A DNA stretch of 64,000 bases, taken from assembly GCF_009789225.1 (NCBI RefSeq), contig NZ_WSTA01000006.1, positions 1 through 64,000 on the forward strand, written 5' to 3'. The position numbers were made by a program, and so were the translations under genes. The DNA comes from Agromyces seonyuensis (GTDB lineage Bacteria; Actinomycetota; Actinomycetes; Actinomycetales; Microbacteriaceae). How positions within the stretch are numbered: the stretch's first letter is position 1; each line of letters opens with the position of its first letter. The notes under the pieces were generated by a model. The model saw only the letters and a list, made by a program, of their open reading frames with translations, was not told where the DNA came from and did not search any database. Shown here one piece after another: positions 1-8,717 of this stretch.

Positions 1-1217
1 CCGTCGCCGGCCTCGGCGTTTCCTAGCCGGCTGGAGTTCGGGCGTGTGCTCCTCCGCCCCGCCGCGGCCGCGGGGGCCGCGGCGGGCACCGCGGAGACCT
101 GCACGGGCGGCGGCGGCCAGGTGACCTCGCCGTCGCGCGCGACGGTGACGGCCCGCTGCACGACGTCGTCGAAGTCGAGGGCGACCTCGCCGTCCTTGCC
201 GGGAGTGAGGAGCTTCAGCAGGTTGACGAGGTTGGTGCCGTAGAGCTGCGAAGCCTGGGCGGGCAGGCGGGCGGCGAGGTCGGTGTAGCCGAGGATGACG
301 ACGCCGTTCGGCGTCACGACGCGTTCGCCCGCGACCGTGCCCTCGACGTTGCCGCCCTGGATGGCGGCCATGTCGACGATGACGCTGCCGGGCCTCATGC
401 TCGCGACGTCGGCCGCGGTGAGCAGCTTCGGCGCCGGGCGGCCGGGGATCAGCGCCGTCGTGATGACGATGTCGACGTCGGCGGCCTGCTCGGAGTAGAT
501 CTCCGCCGCGCGGCGGTCGTACGCCTCGCTCGTCGCCTTCGCGTAGCCGTCGGTCGAGGCTTCGACCTCGACCTCGACCTTGAGGTACGTGCCGCCGATC
601 GACTTGACCTGGTCGGCGACCTCGGGGCGCGGGTCGGTCGCGCGCACGATGGCGCCGAGGCTCGAGGCCGCGCCGATCGCCGCGAGGCCCGCGACGCCGG
701 CTCCGGCGACGAGCACCTTCGCGGGCGGCACCTTGCCGGCGGCCGTGACCTGCCCGGTGAAGAACCAGCCGAACTCGTTGGCGGCCTCGACGACCGCGCG
801 GTAGCCGGCGATGTTCGACATCGAGCTCAGCACGTCCATCGACTGCGCCCGCGAGATGCGCGGCACGGCGTCCATCGCGAGTGCGGTGACGCCGCGCGCG
901 GCGAGCGCCGCGACGAGTTCGGGCTTGAACGCCGGGCTCAAGAGGCCGATGAGGATGCTGCCGGGCTCGAGCAGGGCGATCTCGGTGTCGGTCGGCGGGT
1001 TCACCTTCAGCACCACGTCGCTGCCGAACGCCTCGACCGTGGAACCGATCGTCGCGCCCGCCGCGGCGTAGGCGTCGTCGGCGAAGGATGCCTGCGCACC
1101 CGCTCCCGTCTCCACCAGCACCTCGTAGCCGAGGCCGAGCAACTGCTTCACCGTGGTCGGTGTCGCCGCGACCCTCGCCTCGCCGGCGTATTCGGCCACC
1201 ACGCCGATCCGCGCCAT
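1..1217 (-). CDS. pntA: NAD(P) transhydrogenase subunit alpha (partial, runs off the window)
   Basis: Membrane-linked transhydrogenase part that binds NAD(H) and exchanges hydride with NADP(H) at the expense of the proton gradient. The frame opens at an ATG (1215-1217) with MARIGVVAEYAGEARVAATP and continues without a stop to the window edge. It shows the family segment RISRAQSMDVLSSMSNIAGY and the dinucleotide fold VLVAGAGVAGLAAIGAASSL near residues 165-185, then VIVDMAAIQGGN and GYTDLAARLPAQASQLYGTN. After about residue 375 it becomes an Ala/Arg-rich linker, as expected before a membrane part or the subunit end. The remaining subunits should lie to the left. Identity is firm; the total length is unknown. 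Confidence 0.92.
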   Translation of the reverse strand, partial: MARIGVVAEYAGEARVAATPTTVKQLLGLGYEVLVETGAGAQASFADDAYAAAGATIGSTVEAFGSDVVLKVNPPTDTEIALLEPGSILIGLLSPAFKPELVAALAARGVTALAMDAVPRISRAQSMDVLSSMSNIAGYRAVVEAANEFGWFFTGQVTAAGKVPPAKVLVAGAGVAGLAAIGAASSLGAIVRATDPRPEVADQVKSIGGTYLKVEVEVEASTDGYAKATSEAYDRRAAEIYSEQAADVDIVITTALIPGRPAPKLLTAADVASMRPGSVIVDMAAIQGGNVEGTVAGERVVTPNGVVILGYTDLAARLPAQASQLYGTNLVNLLKLLTPGKDGEVALDFDDVVQRAVTVARDGEVTWPPPPVQVSAVPAAAPAAAAGRRSTRPNSSRLGNAEAGD

Positions 1218-1585
1218 GTCGTTCTCCTTCTCGTCGTCGAGTGCAGCACTGCATGTCCGCGCTGCTCCAAGCATGCGCCCGCGAGGGCGCCGGGGAACAG
1301 GGCCGTGCCGGGGATGCCGCGCTCGGGTTCGCCGCAGGGGGCGGCGGTCGGACGAGGGTCAGCGTAGGGACCGGCCTTGCCTGCATGGGAGATGTTTCAC
1401 GGGCATCCGCCTGGAAGATCGTGCGTTCTTTCGATCTGCGGCAATTCAGCGCGCGACGAGGGGCACGCTCCGCCCGGTCGCGACGACGCGGACCGCCCCC
1501 GAAACCCCCGCCCGCGGCCCGAATTCATCGAGGTTTCCTCGAACTGGGGCTTATCTTCGCGCCGCGACGCGCGTAGCGTCGAGCC
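1218..1585. promoter_or_regulatory. divergent spacer between pntA and gerW-like gene
   Basis: 368 bp without a convincing gene. On the + strand a TAGCGT at 1574-1579 ends six bases before the ATG at 1586 and no Shine-Dalgarno is visible, so the downstream gene may be transcribed as a leaderless mRNA. Long frames crossing the spacer are arginine/proline-rich shadows. No strong dyad was found. Confidence 0.45.
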
Positions 1586-1957
1586 ATGGGGAAGCTGAGC
1601 GAGACGCTGGCGGAGGCGGCGCCCGGTTGGGGCGCGAAGGTCGCGTACGGCGAGAAGACCACGTTGAACGGCCAGGACTTCGTGCCCGTGGCCTGGGTCG
1701 CCTTCGGGTTCGGGGGCGGTGAAGGGTCCGGCGACACCCAGGAGGGCACGTCCGTCCCGGCCGGTCACGGCGAAGGCAGCGGCGGAGGCGGAGGCGGTTT
1801 CTCGGTGCCGCTCGGCGCGTACGTCGGCAGCCCGGAGGGCACGAAGTTCCTCGTGAACCCGATCCCGCTGCTCATCGTCGCGGCGCCCGTCGTCACGGCG
1901 ATCGCGTTCGGGCTCGCGGCGATCGTCGGCGCCGGGCGCTTCCGCATCCAGCTCTGA
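1586..1957 (+). CDS. GerW/YtfJ-family protein
   Basis: Small protein (123 aa) of the family named after the Bacillus sporulation protein YtfJ/GerW, which also occurs in non-sporulating actinobacteria where its role is not settled. Visible features are the N-terminal LSETLAEAAPGWGAKVAYGE, a central Gly/Ser-rich loop with a GGGGGG run typical of the family (residues about 43-72), the motif FSVPLGAYVGSPEGTKFLVNP and a hydrophobic segment, LLIVAAPVVTAIAFGLAAIV, near the C terminus. The last segment could be one membrane helix. No Shine-Dalgarno is present; see the upstream spacer. Confidence 0.75.
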   Translation: MGKLSETLAEAAPGWGAKVAYGEKTTLNGQDFVPVAWVAFGFGGGEGSGDTQEGTSVPAGHGEGSGGGGGGFSVPLGAYVGSPEGTKFLVNPIPLLIVAAPVVTAIAFGLAAIVGAGRFRIQL

Positions 1958-2201
1958 TCGGCGGCGCTCCGAACAGGATGCGGCGCGCGCCGCTCCGCAA
2001 GCGCGCGCCGCTTTGCAGACGCGCACCGCTCCGCAGGTGAACGACCCGTCACCGGGGCGCTGTCGCGCTCGGTACGGGCTTGCCCCGCCGCCGCCGTCGA
2101 GGCGCGTCCGTCATCGCCTGCGGTCCCCCTGAGCAGCATGCCCACCGACGTCGGTCCGATCGCTACGGTGTGGGCAGGTATCGGAGCGCGGAGGGAAGCA
2201 G

Positions 2202-3683
2202 ATGGACGAGGACGACCGTGAATTCATGCGTGCCGTCGGGCAGTACCTGAAGCGGGTGAACGAGGTCGTCGAAGGCGAGATCGTGCCGAAACTGACCCCG
2301 CTCGGGGAAGTCATCGGTCAGCACCTCGGCATCGACGCGACGACGGTCTCCGTGGTGACCGAGCCGATCGCAGACCACCGGCTCGTCGACCTCGACCTCG
2401 CGCTCGATGCCCTCGACGCGGGTGCCGACGGCCGCCTGCTCGGGGTCGGCGGCGGCGAGCAGCGCCACCACATGGGCTTCGCGGAGTGGGTCAGCAACCC
2501 GCACGTCCGATACGCGCCGGGTCCGGTCGACTACGCCGAACGCGCGACGGGTCCGGATACCGGCCGGCGGGTGGTGTCCCTGGGCATCCGGTTGCTCTCC
2601 TTCAAGGGCAGACCGCTCGCGTTGGCGCAACGAGCGTCCGCGCCGCAGTACGGGCGATCCAGCGCGATGGTCGAGATCATGACCGAGGATCCGTCGACGG
2701 CGGCGGAGTTCCTCGAAGCGCTCAGATCTGCGATGGTCGCGCACAGCGTGCTGCGCGGCAAGGTGCTCTCCTTCGAGGCGACCGAGTACGGCCGTGACGC
2801 GGGCGCGACCTTCCTGCGTCGACCAGCCGTCGCCCGCGGCGACATCGTGCTGCCCGAGGGAGTGCTCGAGGAGACGGTCGAACACGTCGTCGAGATCGGC
2901 GCGTACCGCGAGGAACTCCGCGCTGCCGGCCAGCACCTCAAGCGCGGCGTGCTCCTCTACGGTCCGCCCGGCACCGGGAAGACGCTGACCGTGCGGCATC
3001 TGCTCAGCGCGACGCCCGACACCACTGCGATCGTGCTCACCGGCTCCAGCATCCGCTTCATCTCGGCTGCGGCGGAGATCGCGCGCACGTTCCAGCCGGC
3101 CATCGTCGTCCTCGAGGACATCGACCTCGTCGCCATGGAACGGCACGCCACACCGCAGCCGCTGCTGTTCGAAGTGCTCGACGCCCTCGACGGGCTGGAC
3201 GGCGACGCGGACGTGGCGTTCGTCATGACGACCAACCGGGTCGATGTGCTGGAACGGGCGCTCGCGGAGCGGCCCGGGCGGGTCGATCTCGCCGTGGAGA
3301 TCCCCCTTCCCTCGCTCGGCGAGCGGGAACGCTTGTTCCGTCTGTACGCCCGCGACCTGCCGTTCACGGATGCGGCGCTCGACGAGGCAGCCCGGAGGGC
3401 CGAAGACGTCACCGGCTCGTTCGCGAAGGAACTCATGCGTCGGAGCGTGCTTCGAGCCGGTCGTCGGAAGGAGGCACCGACCGACGCCGACCTCGGTGCG
3501 GAGCTCGAGCGGTTGCTCAGCGCACGGCAGCAGCTCACCCGGTCGATGCTGGGCGCGCCATCCTCCTCCGGCGAAGGGAGCTCCACCGGCGAAGGGGGCT
3601 CCACCGGCGAAGCGAGATCCTCCGGCGAAGCGCGCCACAGCGCAACCCACGCAGCGTCGTACTTCGGGTATTCACCCCTGTAG
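2202..3683 (+). CDS. AAA+ ATPase, FtsH/CDC48-like core
   Basis: 493-residue ATPase. The N-terminal 240 residues match no domain I know. The C-terminal half has Walker A GPPGTGKT (about residues 257-264), Walker B IVVLEDIDLV, sensor 1 VMTTNRVDVLERAL and an arginine-finger region ERPGRVDLAVEIPLPS, the arrangement of FtsH/Cdc48-type AAA proteins. No zinc-protease HExxH motif and no membrane helix are present, so it is not FtsH. A likely role is protein remodelling or unfolding; the substrate is unknown. The ATG has a good Shine-Dalgarno (GGAGGGAAG) 5-10 bases upstream. The tail carries a Ser/Gly/Glu hexapeptide repeat (see the repeat entry). Confidence 0.85.
   Translation: MDEDDREFMRAVGQYLKRVNEVVEGEIVPKLTPLGEVIGQHLGIDATTVSVVTEPIADHRLVDLDLALDALDAGADGRLLGVGGGEQRHHMGFAEWVSNPHVRYAPGPVDYAERATGPDTGRRVVSLGIRLLSFKGRPLALAQRASAPQYGRSSAMVEIMTEDPSTAAEFLEALRSAMVAHSVLRGKVLSFEATEYGRDAGATFLRRPAVARGDIVLPEGVLEETVEHVVEIGAYREELRAAGQHLKRGVLLYGPPGTGKTLTVRHLLSATPDTTAIVLTGSSIRFISAAAEIARTFQPAIVVLEDIDLVAMERHATPQPLLFEVLDALDGLDGDADVAFVMTTNRVDVLERALAERPGRVDLAVEIPLPSLGERERLFRLYARDLPFTDAALDEAARRAEDVTGSFAKELMRRSVLRAGRRKEAPTDADLGAELERLLSARQQLTRSMLGAPSSSGEGSSTGEGGSTGEARSSGEARHSATHAASYFGYSPL
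3564..3635 (+). repeat. 18-bp tandem repeat, four copies, in the ATPase tail
   Basis: Four units of the type TCCWCCGGCGAAG start at 3564, 3582, 3600 and 3618 (period 18 bp). They encode a six-residue repeat of the form S-S/T-G-E-x-x at the C terminus of the AAA+ ATPase. Copy number may vary between strains. Confidence 0.85.
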
Positions 3684-3709
3684 GGCGGGCCGCACCGGCA
3701 GGCGACCGT

Positions 3710-4021
3710 TCAGTCGACGGGTTCGCTTCGCCCCCGGGCGATCTCCTGCAGGGCCGCGAAGTGGCGTCGGAAGGCGTCGATGCCCCTCGACGTGGCGACG
3801 ACCCACGTGCGAGGACGGTTGCCCGCATAGCCCTTGGTGACCTTCACGTAACGGAGGTTCTCGAGGTACGAGATCGCCTTGCTGAGCGCCGGGTCGTCGG
3901 TCTCGATGAGGTCGCGGAGCGTGCGGAAGTCCAGCTCGGCCCGTGTGTCGAGGGCCGCCATGAGGGAGAAGCGGACGGGCGTCTGGAACGCGTCGTCCAA
4001 TCGGTGACGAGGATGCGGCAT
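3710..4021 (-). CDS. winged-helix transcriptional regulator
   Basis: 103-residue protein made of one winged-helix domain: FQTPVRFSLMAALDT, FRTLRDLIETDDPALSKAISYLENLRYV (recognition region) and a wing KVTKGYAGNRPRTWVVATSRG. This is the compact MarR/ArsR-like fold of single-domain regulators (HTH_34 type). It begins three bases after the stop of the membrane-protein gene 4025-4879 on the same strand, so the pair is almost certainly one transcript and the regulator may control it. The effector is unknown. No metal-binding cysteines are present. Confidence 0.85.
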   Translation of the reverse strand: MPHPRHRLDDAFQTPVRFSLMAALDTRAELDFRTLRDLIETDDPALSKAISYLENLRYVKVTKGYAGNRPRTWVVATSRGIDAFRRHFAALQEIARGRSEPVD

Positions 4022-4024
4022 CGA

Positions 4025-4879
4025 TCACCGACCGGTCCGGAGCGGGATGACGGAACTGAGCACGAGGAGCGCGAACGCGAGGGAAGCCGCGCCGAACGGG
4101 ACCGCGATCGACGCCGTGTCGACGGTGCTCAGCACGGCGGCGAGCGCGAACAGGACGACCGTCGCCGCGCCGTAGAGCATCCAATGCGCCGGCCCCCAGA
4201 GGAAGCCGGTGCGGGGGAGCCCCCAGGGCATCCGCCACCCGACGATCGCCGCGATCAGCAGCGCGATCCACATCGCCATCCAGACGAGCGGGGCCCACGT
4301 CCAGGTGCTGACGGCGGAGCCGATGCCGAAGGCGGCGCCGATCGCGACGGTCGTCCAGCGCGTCACCGGCGGAAGCGGCTGCGTCGACCACCGGTCGTCC
4401 GCAGCGGACGGTTGCGGGTCGCGCAGTCGGCGCAGGGCGGGCGAGGCGGTGGCCGCGAACAGGACGAGCGGGATGAGGGCGTTCAGCCACCACGGATACG
4501 CGACCCCGGCGATGCTCAGCGCAGTGAGGACCATGAACGCGGCGAGGGGAGCGGCGCCGATGATCACCTGACCGACCCCGGGCCGGGTTCGCACACGGAA
4601 CCGGTCGCGTGCGCCCTGCACGAGGCCGCAGAAGAGGAGGACCGGCAGGAGGAGCAGGTGCACGTACTGCGAGGGTCCGCCGCCGGACTCGTGCGGGTCG
4701 AAGCCGGTGAACATGACGAGGAGGATGCCGACGTAGACGCTCAGGAGGACGCTGCCCACGACCTGCAGCCACGCGGACCCGCGGGATTCGCGCTGCCGCG
4801 CCGCTCGTGACCGTATCTCGTTGTGCCGCCCCAGCAGTTCCGCGGCTTCCGCGACGGTGGGCTCACGCTCACTTTCCAT
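4025..4879 (-). CDS. multi-pass membrane protein of unknown function
   Basis: 284-residue protein starting MESEREPTVAEAAELLGRHN. The N terminus is a soluble, charged helix followed by about seven to eight hydrophobic segments, for example LQVVGSVLLSVYVGILLVMF, VIIGAAPLAAFMVLTALSIA and ALAAVLSTVDTASIAVPFGA. I do not recognise a named family; the general plan (short cytosolic helix, then helices in pairs) resembles membrane partners co-transcribed with small PadR- or MarR-like regulators. I chose the ATG at 4879; the same frame is open further upstream but that part reads as arginine-rich non-coding sequence. Tightly linked to the downstream regulator (3-bp gap). Confidence 0.72.
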   Translation of the reverse strand: MESEREPTVAEAAELLGRHNEIRSRAARQRESRGSAWLQVVGSVLLSVYVGILLVMFTGFDPHESGGGPSQYVHLLLLPVLLFCGLVQGARDRFRVRTRPGVGQVIIGAAPLAAFMVLTALSIAGVAYPWWLNALIPLVLFAATASPALRRLRDPQPSAADDRWSTQPLPPVTRWTTVAIGAAFGIGSAVSTWTWAPLVWMAMWIALLIAAIVGWRMPWGLPRTGFLWGPAHWMLYGAATVVLFALAAVLSTVDTASIAVPFGAASLAFALLVLSSVIPLRTGR

Positions 4880-4959
4880 GTGGCAAGTATGTGCGGAACG
4901 ACAAGCGACCGCAACGCGGCGCACCTCGCGAAGTCGTCGAGGTGCGCCGCGAGAATGGG

Positions 4960-5796
4960 CTACTGCCGGATGAACGCGAGGATGTCGGGGTTGATGACGT
5001 CCGCGTGGGTCGTCAGCATCCCGTGGGGGTACCCCTCGTAGATCTTGAGGGTGGAGTTGCTCAACAGTTCCGCCTGCTTGAGCGACGCGTCCTGATAGGG
5101 CACGACCTGGTCGTCGTCGCCCTGGAGGACCAGGACGGGGACGGTGATCGCCTGCAGGTCGGCGGTCTGATCGGTCTCGGAGAACGCTTTGATCCCCTCG
5201 TAGTGGGCGAGCGCGCTGCCCATCATCCCCTGGCGCCACCAGTTCGCCACGACCGGCTCGGAGACCTCCACGCCCGGCCGGTTGAAGCCGTAGAACGGGC
5301 CGGCCGCGACCGCCTGGAAGAACTCGGCGCGGTTGGCGGCCAGCGCACTGCGGAAGCCGTCGAACACCGAGATGTCGGTCCCCTCGGGGTTGGCGTCGGT
5401 CTTGACCATCAACGGCGGCACGGCGGCGACGAGCACGGCCTTCGCCACACGCCCCTGCGGTTCGCCGAAGCGGGCGACGTAGCGGGCGACCTGGCCGCCG
5501 CCGGTGGAGTGGCCGATGTGGATCGCGTCGCGCAGGTCGAGGTGCTCGACCACGGCAGAGACGTCGCTCGCGTAGTGGTCCATGTCGTGACCGGTGCCGA
5601 TCTGCGACGAGCGCCCGTGGCCGCGCCGGTCGCTGGCGACGACCCGGTACCCCTGGCCCAGGAAGTAGAGCATCTGCGCGTCCCAGTCGTCCGCCGACAG
5701 CGGCCAGCCGTGGTGGAACACGATCGGTTGGGCGTCGGTGGGGCCCCAGTCCTTGAAGAAGATCTCCGCGCCGTCATCCGTCGTCACGTATGTCAT
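4960..5796 (-). CDS. alpha/beta hydrolase, cofactor-free haloperoxidase type
   Basis: 278-residue enzyme of the non-heme chloroperoxidase group of alpha/beta hydrolases. The oxyanion motif HHGWPLSADDW is at residues 28-38, the nucleophile elbow GHSTGG has Ser97, the acid is in LQGDDDQVVP (about Asp227-229) and the histidine in YPHGM is His258. Enzymes of this family act as esterases and can make peracids that halogenate substrates; the natural substrate here is unknown. A Shine-Dalgarno GGAAGG lies six bases before the ATG. It follows another hydrolase gene (5836-6546) on the same strand with a 39-bp gap, so the two may be co-transcribed. Confidence 0.92.
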   Translation of the reverse strand: MTYVTTDDGAEIFFKDWGPTDAQPIVFHHGWPLSADDWDAQMLYFLGQGYRVVASDRRGHGRSSQIGTGHDMDHYASDVSAVVEHLDLRDAIHIGHSTGGGQVARYVARFGEPQGRVAKAVLVAAVPPLMVKTDANPEGTDISVFDGFRSALAANRAEFFQAVAAGPFYGFNRPGVEVSEPVVANWWRQGMMGSALAHYEGIKAFSETDQTADLQAITVPVLVLQGDDDQVVPYQDASLKQAELLSNSTLKIYEGYPHGMLTTHADVINPDILAFIRQ

Positions 5797-5835
5797 GTTC
5801 TTGCCTTCCGTTGTTCTGCGTGCGTCTGTCGTCGT

Positions 5836-6546
5836 TCAGCCGAGTTCGGCGATCGCGTCGGTGATGACTTTGGCGACCTCGGCGGGGTGGGTCTGCATGA
5901 CGAGGTGGGGTGCGTCGAGTTCGACGACCGTGCGCAGGCCGGCGCGCTGGTAGCCGAACCGCTCCACGTCGGGGTTGATGGTGTGGTCGGCGACGGAGAC
6001 GATGCCCCAAGCAGGCTTCGTCTTCCATGCGGCGACGGATGCGGTCTCGCCGAACGCGATCGCCGACAGCGGGCGCTGCGAGACGGCGAGCACCTCGGCG
6101 GTCTTGGGGTCGACGCCCGCGGCGAACACCGCAGGGAAGGCATCGATCTGCACGGAGACGTCGGTGCCGTCGGTGCCGTCCGGAAGCGTGTACGGCGTGT
6201 ATACGAGGTTCGCGGCGAGGTCCGAGTCGGGGAAGCCGCCCTGCAACTGCCCGAGGCTCTCGCCTTCGTCGAGGGCATAGCCGGAGACGTAGACCAGACC
6301 GACCACGTTCTCGGCGACGCCGGCGACGGTGATGACGGCACCGCCGTACGAGTGGCCGGCGAGGATGACGGGGCGGTCCAACTGCTCCACGAACCGACGG
6401 AGGTACTCCGCATCGCCCGACAGCGACCGGTTGAACACCGGAGGGACGAGCACGTCGTAGCCCTCGTCGAGGAGGACTCGGGTCACGGGGCCCCAGCTCG
6501 CAGCGTCGGCGAACGCGCCGTGGACGAGGACGATGGTGGGCTTCAT
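5836..6546 (-). CDS. alpha/beta hydrolase (EstC/pyrethroid-hydrolase-like)
   Basis: 236-residue alpha/beta hydrolase that starts directly with MKPTIVLVHGAFADAASWGP, has GHSYGG (Ser66) and ends with LDAPHLVMQTHP, which supplies the histidine. This plan is that of small salicylate/pyrethroid-type esterases. I chose the ATG at 6546 because AAGGAG lies nine bases upstream; the frame is open far beyond it but that sequence is not protein-like. It is a paralogue of the 252-residue hydrolase at 13466-14224, sharing LVHGAFA..ASW, the GHSYGG elbow and VVGLVYV. Confidence 0.9.
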   Translation of the reverse strand: MKPTIVLVHGAFADAASWGPVTRVLLDEGYDVLVPPVFNRSLSGDAEYLRRFVEQLDRPVILAGHSYGGAVITVAGVAENVVGLVYVSGYALDEGESLGQLQGGFPDSDLAANLVYTPYTLPDGTDGTDVSVQIDAFPAVFAAGVDPKTAEVLAVSQRPLSAIAFGETASVAAWKTKPAWGIVSVADHTINPDVERFGYQRAGLRTVVELDAPHLVMQTHPAEVAKVITDAIAELG

Positions 6547-6713
6547 GCGGGACGCTCCTTGCGGTTCGAGCCGTCTCTCGCGGCTCTCCGAAGATCCGGA
6601 TCGGATCGGAAACAACCTTCCTCCGGAGCGACGTCGAGCAGAAGATCGAACCGGGACGCGCATCCGACACTTTCGGACCGCCCCCGGATCTCGCATCCGG
6701 CGTCCCGGCGCCC

Positions 6714-7646
6714 TCAGCCCTTGACCGCGCCGCCCAGCCCGGCGCCGTTCAGGAACAGGCGCTGGAAGACGAGGAACAGCACCACCGGGATGACCGTCGA
6801 GATCGCGAGCGCCGCGAGGAACACGTCGAGTTCGATGAACTGCTGCAACTGCGGCAGGCGCACCGACAGGGGCTGCACGGCCGGGTCCTTCAGCACGAGC
6901 ATCGGCCAGAGGAAGTCCTTCCAGGCTCCGATGATCGCGAACACCGACACGACGCCGATCACGGGCCGCGACATCGGCACGACGATCGACCAGAACAGGC
7001 GGTACGGGCCGGCGCCGTCCATACGGGCGGCCTCGAAGACCTCGCGCGGCAGCCCGTCGAAGAAGCGCATGACGAGCAGCACGTTGAACGCGTTCGCACC
7101 CGCCGGCAACCACACCGCCCAGAACGAGTTGATGAGCGACTGGCCGACGAGCGGCGGGTCGACGATCGTCAGGTAGAGCGGCACGAGCAGCACGATCGAC
7201 GGCACGAAGAGCGTCGCGAGCACGAGGCCCACGATCGCCTTGCCGTACTTCGGCCGCAGCACCGAGAGCGCGTAGCCCGCCGTCGTCGCGACGAGCACCT
7301 GCACCGCCCACACGCCGAGGGCGAGCAGCACCGTGTTGGCGAAGTAGCGGTCGATCTCGACGCGGGTCCAGGCCGTCACGAGGTTCTCGAGGTCGATGCC
7401 GTTCGGCCAGAGCGCGAGGGGTTGCCGCAGCGTGTCCTGCGTCGGGGTGACCGCCGACTTCGCGAGCCAGAGGATCGGCCCGAGCCCGACGACGATGAGG
7501 GAGACGAGCAGCACGGTGTGCGAGGCCCGGGTCGTGATGCGCACGCCGCGTCGGCGGCGGTCGGCTACCGAGAGGATGCCGCGGTCGGGGGCATCCGCCG
7601 CGGGCTTGGGCCGGCGAACGCGCCGGCGCAGCAGTTCGACGCTCAC
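6714..7646 (-). CDS. carbohydrate ABC transporter permease (MalG type)
   Basis: 310-residue inner-membrane permease, the second of the pair in this sugar importer. About six hydrophobic segments are visible (HTVLLVSLIVVGLGPILWLA through VIPVVLFLVFQRLFL). The EAA loop, EAARMDGAGPYRLFWSIVVP, contacts the ATPase. It starts at GTG 7646, whose last two bases overlap the stop of the upstream permease (GTGA), which implies translational coupling. No ATPase gene lies in this cluster; in actinobacteria such importers commonly share one ATPase (MsiK type) encoded elsewhere. Confidence 0.93.
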   Translation of the reverse strand: MSVELLRRRVRRPKPAADAPDRGILSVADRRRRGVRITTRASHTVLLVSLIVVGLGPILWLAKSAVTPTQDTLRQPLALWPNGIDLENLVTAWTRVEIDRYFANTVLLALGVWAVQVLVATTAGYALSVLRPKYGKAIVGLVLATLFVPSIVLLVPLYLTIVDPPLVGQSLINSFWAVWLPAGANAFNVLLVMRFFDGLPREVFEAARMDGAGPYRLFWSIVVPMSRPVIGVVSVFAIIGAWKDFLWPMLVLKDPAVQPLSVRLPQLQQFIELDVFLAALAISTVIPVVLFLVFQRLFLNGAGLGGAVKG

Positions 7647-8635
7647 GAGTCGCTCCAGCTTCGGGTGATTCGGAAGTACACCGCCGAGAAGACCGCGAGC
7701 ACGACCGCGAGCATGAGGCTGAGCGCCGTCGCCGCCCCGTAGTCGCCGCCGAGGGAGTTCTGGAAGGCGTACTTGTAGATGAGCAGCAGGATCGTCGTCG
7801 TCGAGTTCGCCGGTCCGCCCGCGGTGAAGAGGAAGGGCTCGAGGAACACCTGCGCCGTGCCGATGATCTGCAGGATGAAGGTGATGAGCAGCACGCCGCG
7901 CAACTGCGGCATCGTGACGTGCCAGACCTTGCGCCAGACGCCCGCGCCGTCGACCTCCGCGGCGTCGTAGAGCTCCGGCGGCACGGCGATGAGGGCCGCG
8001 AGGTAGATGATGACGGTGCCGCCCGCGGCGGACCACGTCGCGAAGAGCACGAGCGAGGGCATCGCCGTCGCCTGGTCCTGCAACCACGGCTGCGGCGGGA
8101 TGCCGACCCAGCCGATGATCGTGTTGAAGACGCCCGTCGGGGAGGCGTCGTAGAAGAACTTCCAGAGCAGCGCGGCGACGACCGGCGGCACGACGACCGG
8201 CAGGTAGGCGAGCGCGCTGAAGAGGCCCTTGCCGCGGCGCACCTCGCTCATGAGCACGGCGACCACGAGCGGCACGGGGTAGCCGAGCACGATCGCGAGC
8301 GCCGCGAACCACAGGGTGTTCAGCACGGCGGTGCCGAGCAGCGGGTCGGCGAGCACCCGTTCGAAGTTGTCCCAGCCGACCCACGTCGGCACGGTGACGA
8401 GGTTCGTCTGCTGGAACGCCATGACCGCCGAGTCGAGGATCGGCCGCCACGAGAACAGGCCGAAGCAGAGCAGCAACGGCAGCAGGAAGACGAGGGTGTG
8501 CGGTCCGTCGCCGCGGAACCAGGCGCGGGGTCCGCGGCGTCGGGTCATCCGATCGCCGGATGCCCGTGCGCCGGCCGGGCGGGCCGTCTCGGCCGGCGGC
8601 GACGACGTCCTGGTCGTCGGTGGGGTGTCGATCAT
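7643..8635 (-). CDS. carbohydrate ABC transporter permease (MalF type)
   Basis: First permease of the importer, 330 residues from the ATG at 8635. A charged 45-residue cytosolic N terminus precedes TLVFLLPLLLCFGLFSW and five further hydrophobic segments. The EAA loop reads DAAEVDGAGVWRKVWHVTMP. The same frame is open to 8707, but the added residues are low-complexity and include the intergenic region after the binding-protein gene. It follows the binding-protein gene by 82 bp and overlaps the next permease by four bases. Confidence 0.92.
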   Translation of the reverse strand: MIDTPPTTRTSSPPAETARPAGARASGDRMTRRRGPRAWFRGDGPHTLVFLLPLLLCFGLFSWRPILDSAVMAFQQTNLVTVPTWVGWDNFERVLADPLLGTAVLNTLWFAALAIVLGYPVPLVVAVLMSEVRRGKGLFSALAYLPVVVPPVVAALLWKFFYDASPTGVFNTIIGWVGIPPQPWLQDQATAMPSLVLFATWSAAGGTVIIYLAALIAVPPELYDAAEVDGAGVWRKVWHVTMPQLRGVLLITFILQIIGTAQVFLEPFLFTAGGPANSTTTILLLIYKYAFQNSLGGDYGAATALSLMLAVVLAVFSAVYFRITRSWSDS

Positions 8636-8717
8636 GTCCGTGCCAGTCTGCTCGTTCTCGGAACGCGGGGTGTTCGGAGCCCCGCCTCCTCGCGGGAGGC
8701 GGGGCACCGGCGCGGGA

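Noticed and set aside
2163-3650. 495-codon open frame on the minus strand opposite the AAA+ ATPase
   Set aside because: The + strand has Walker motifs and a ribosome site; the minus frame is an arginine/glutamate-rich shadow.
4807-7176. 789-codon open frame on the + strand
   Set aside because: Antisense to two hydrolase genes and part of a permease gene, with no recognisable domain.
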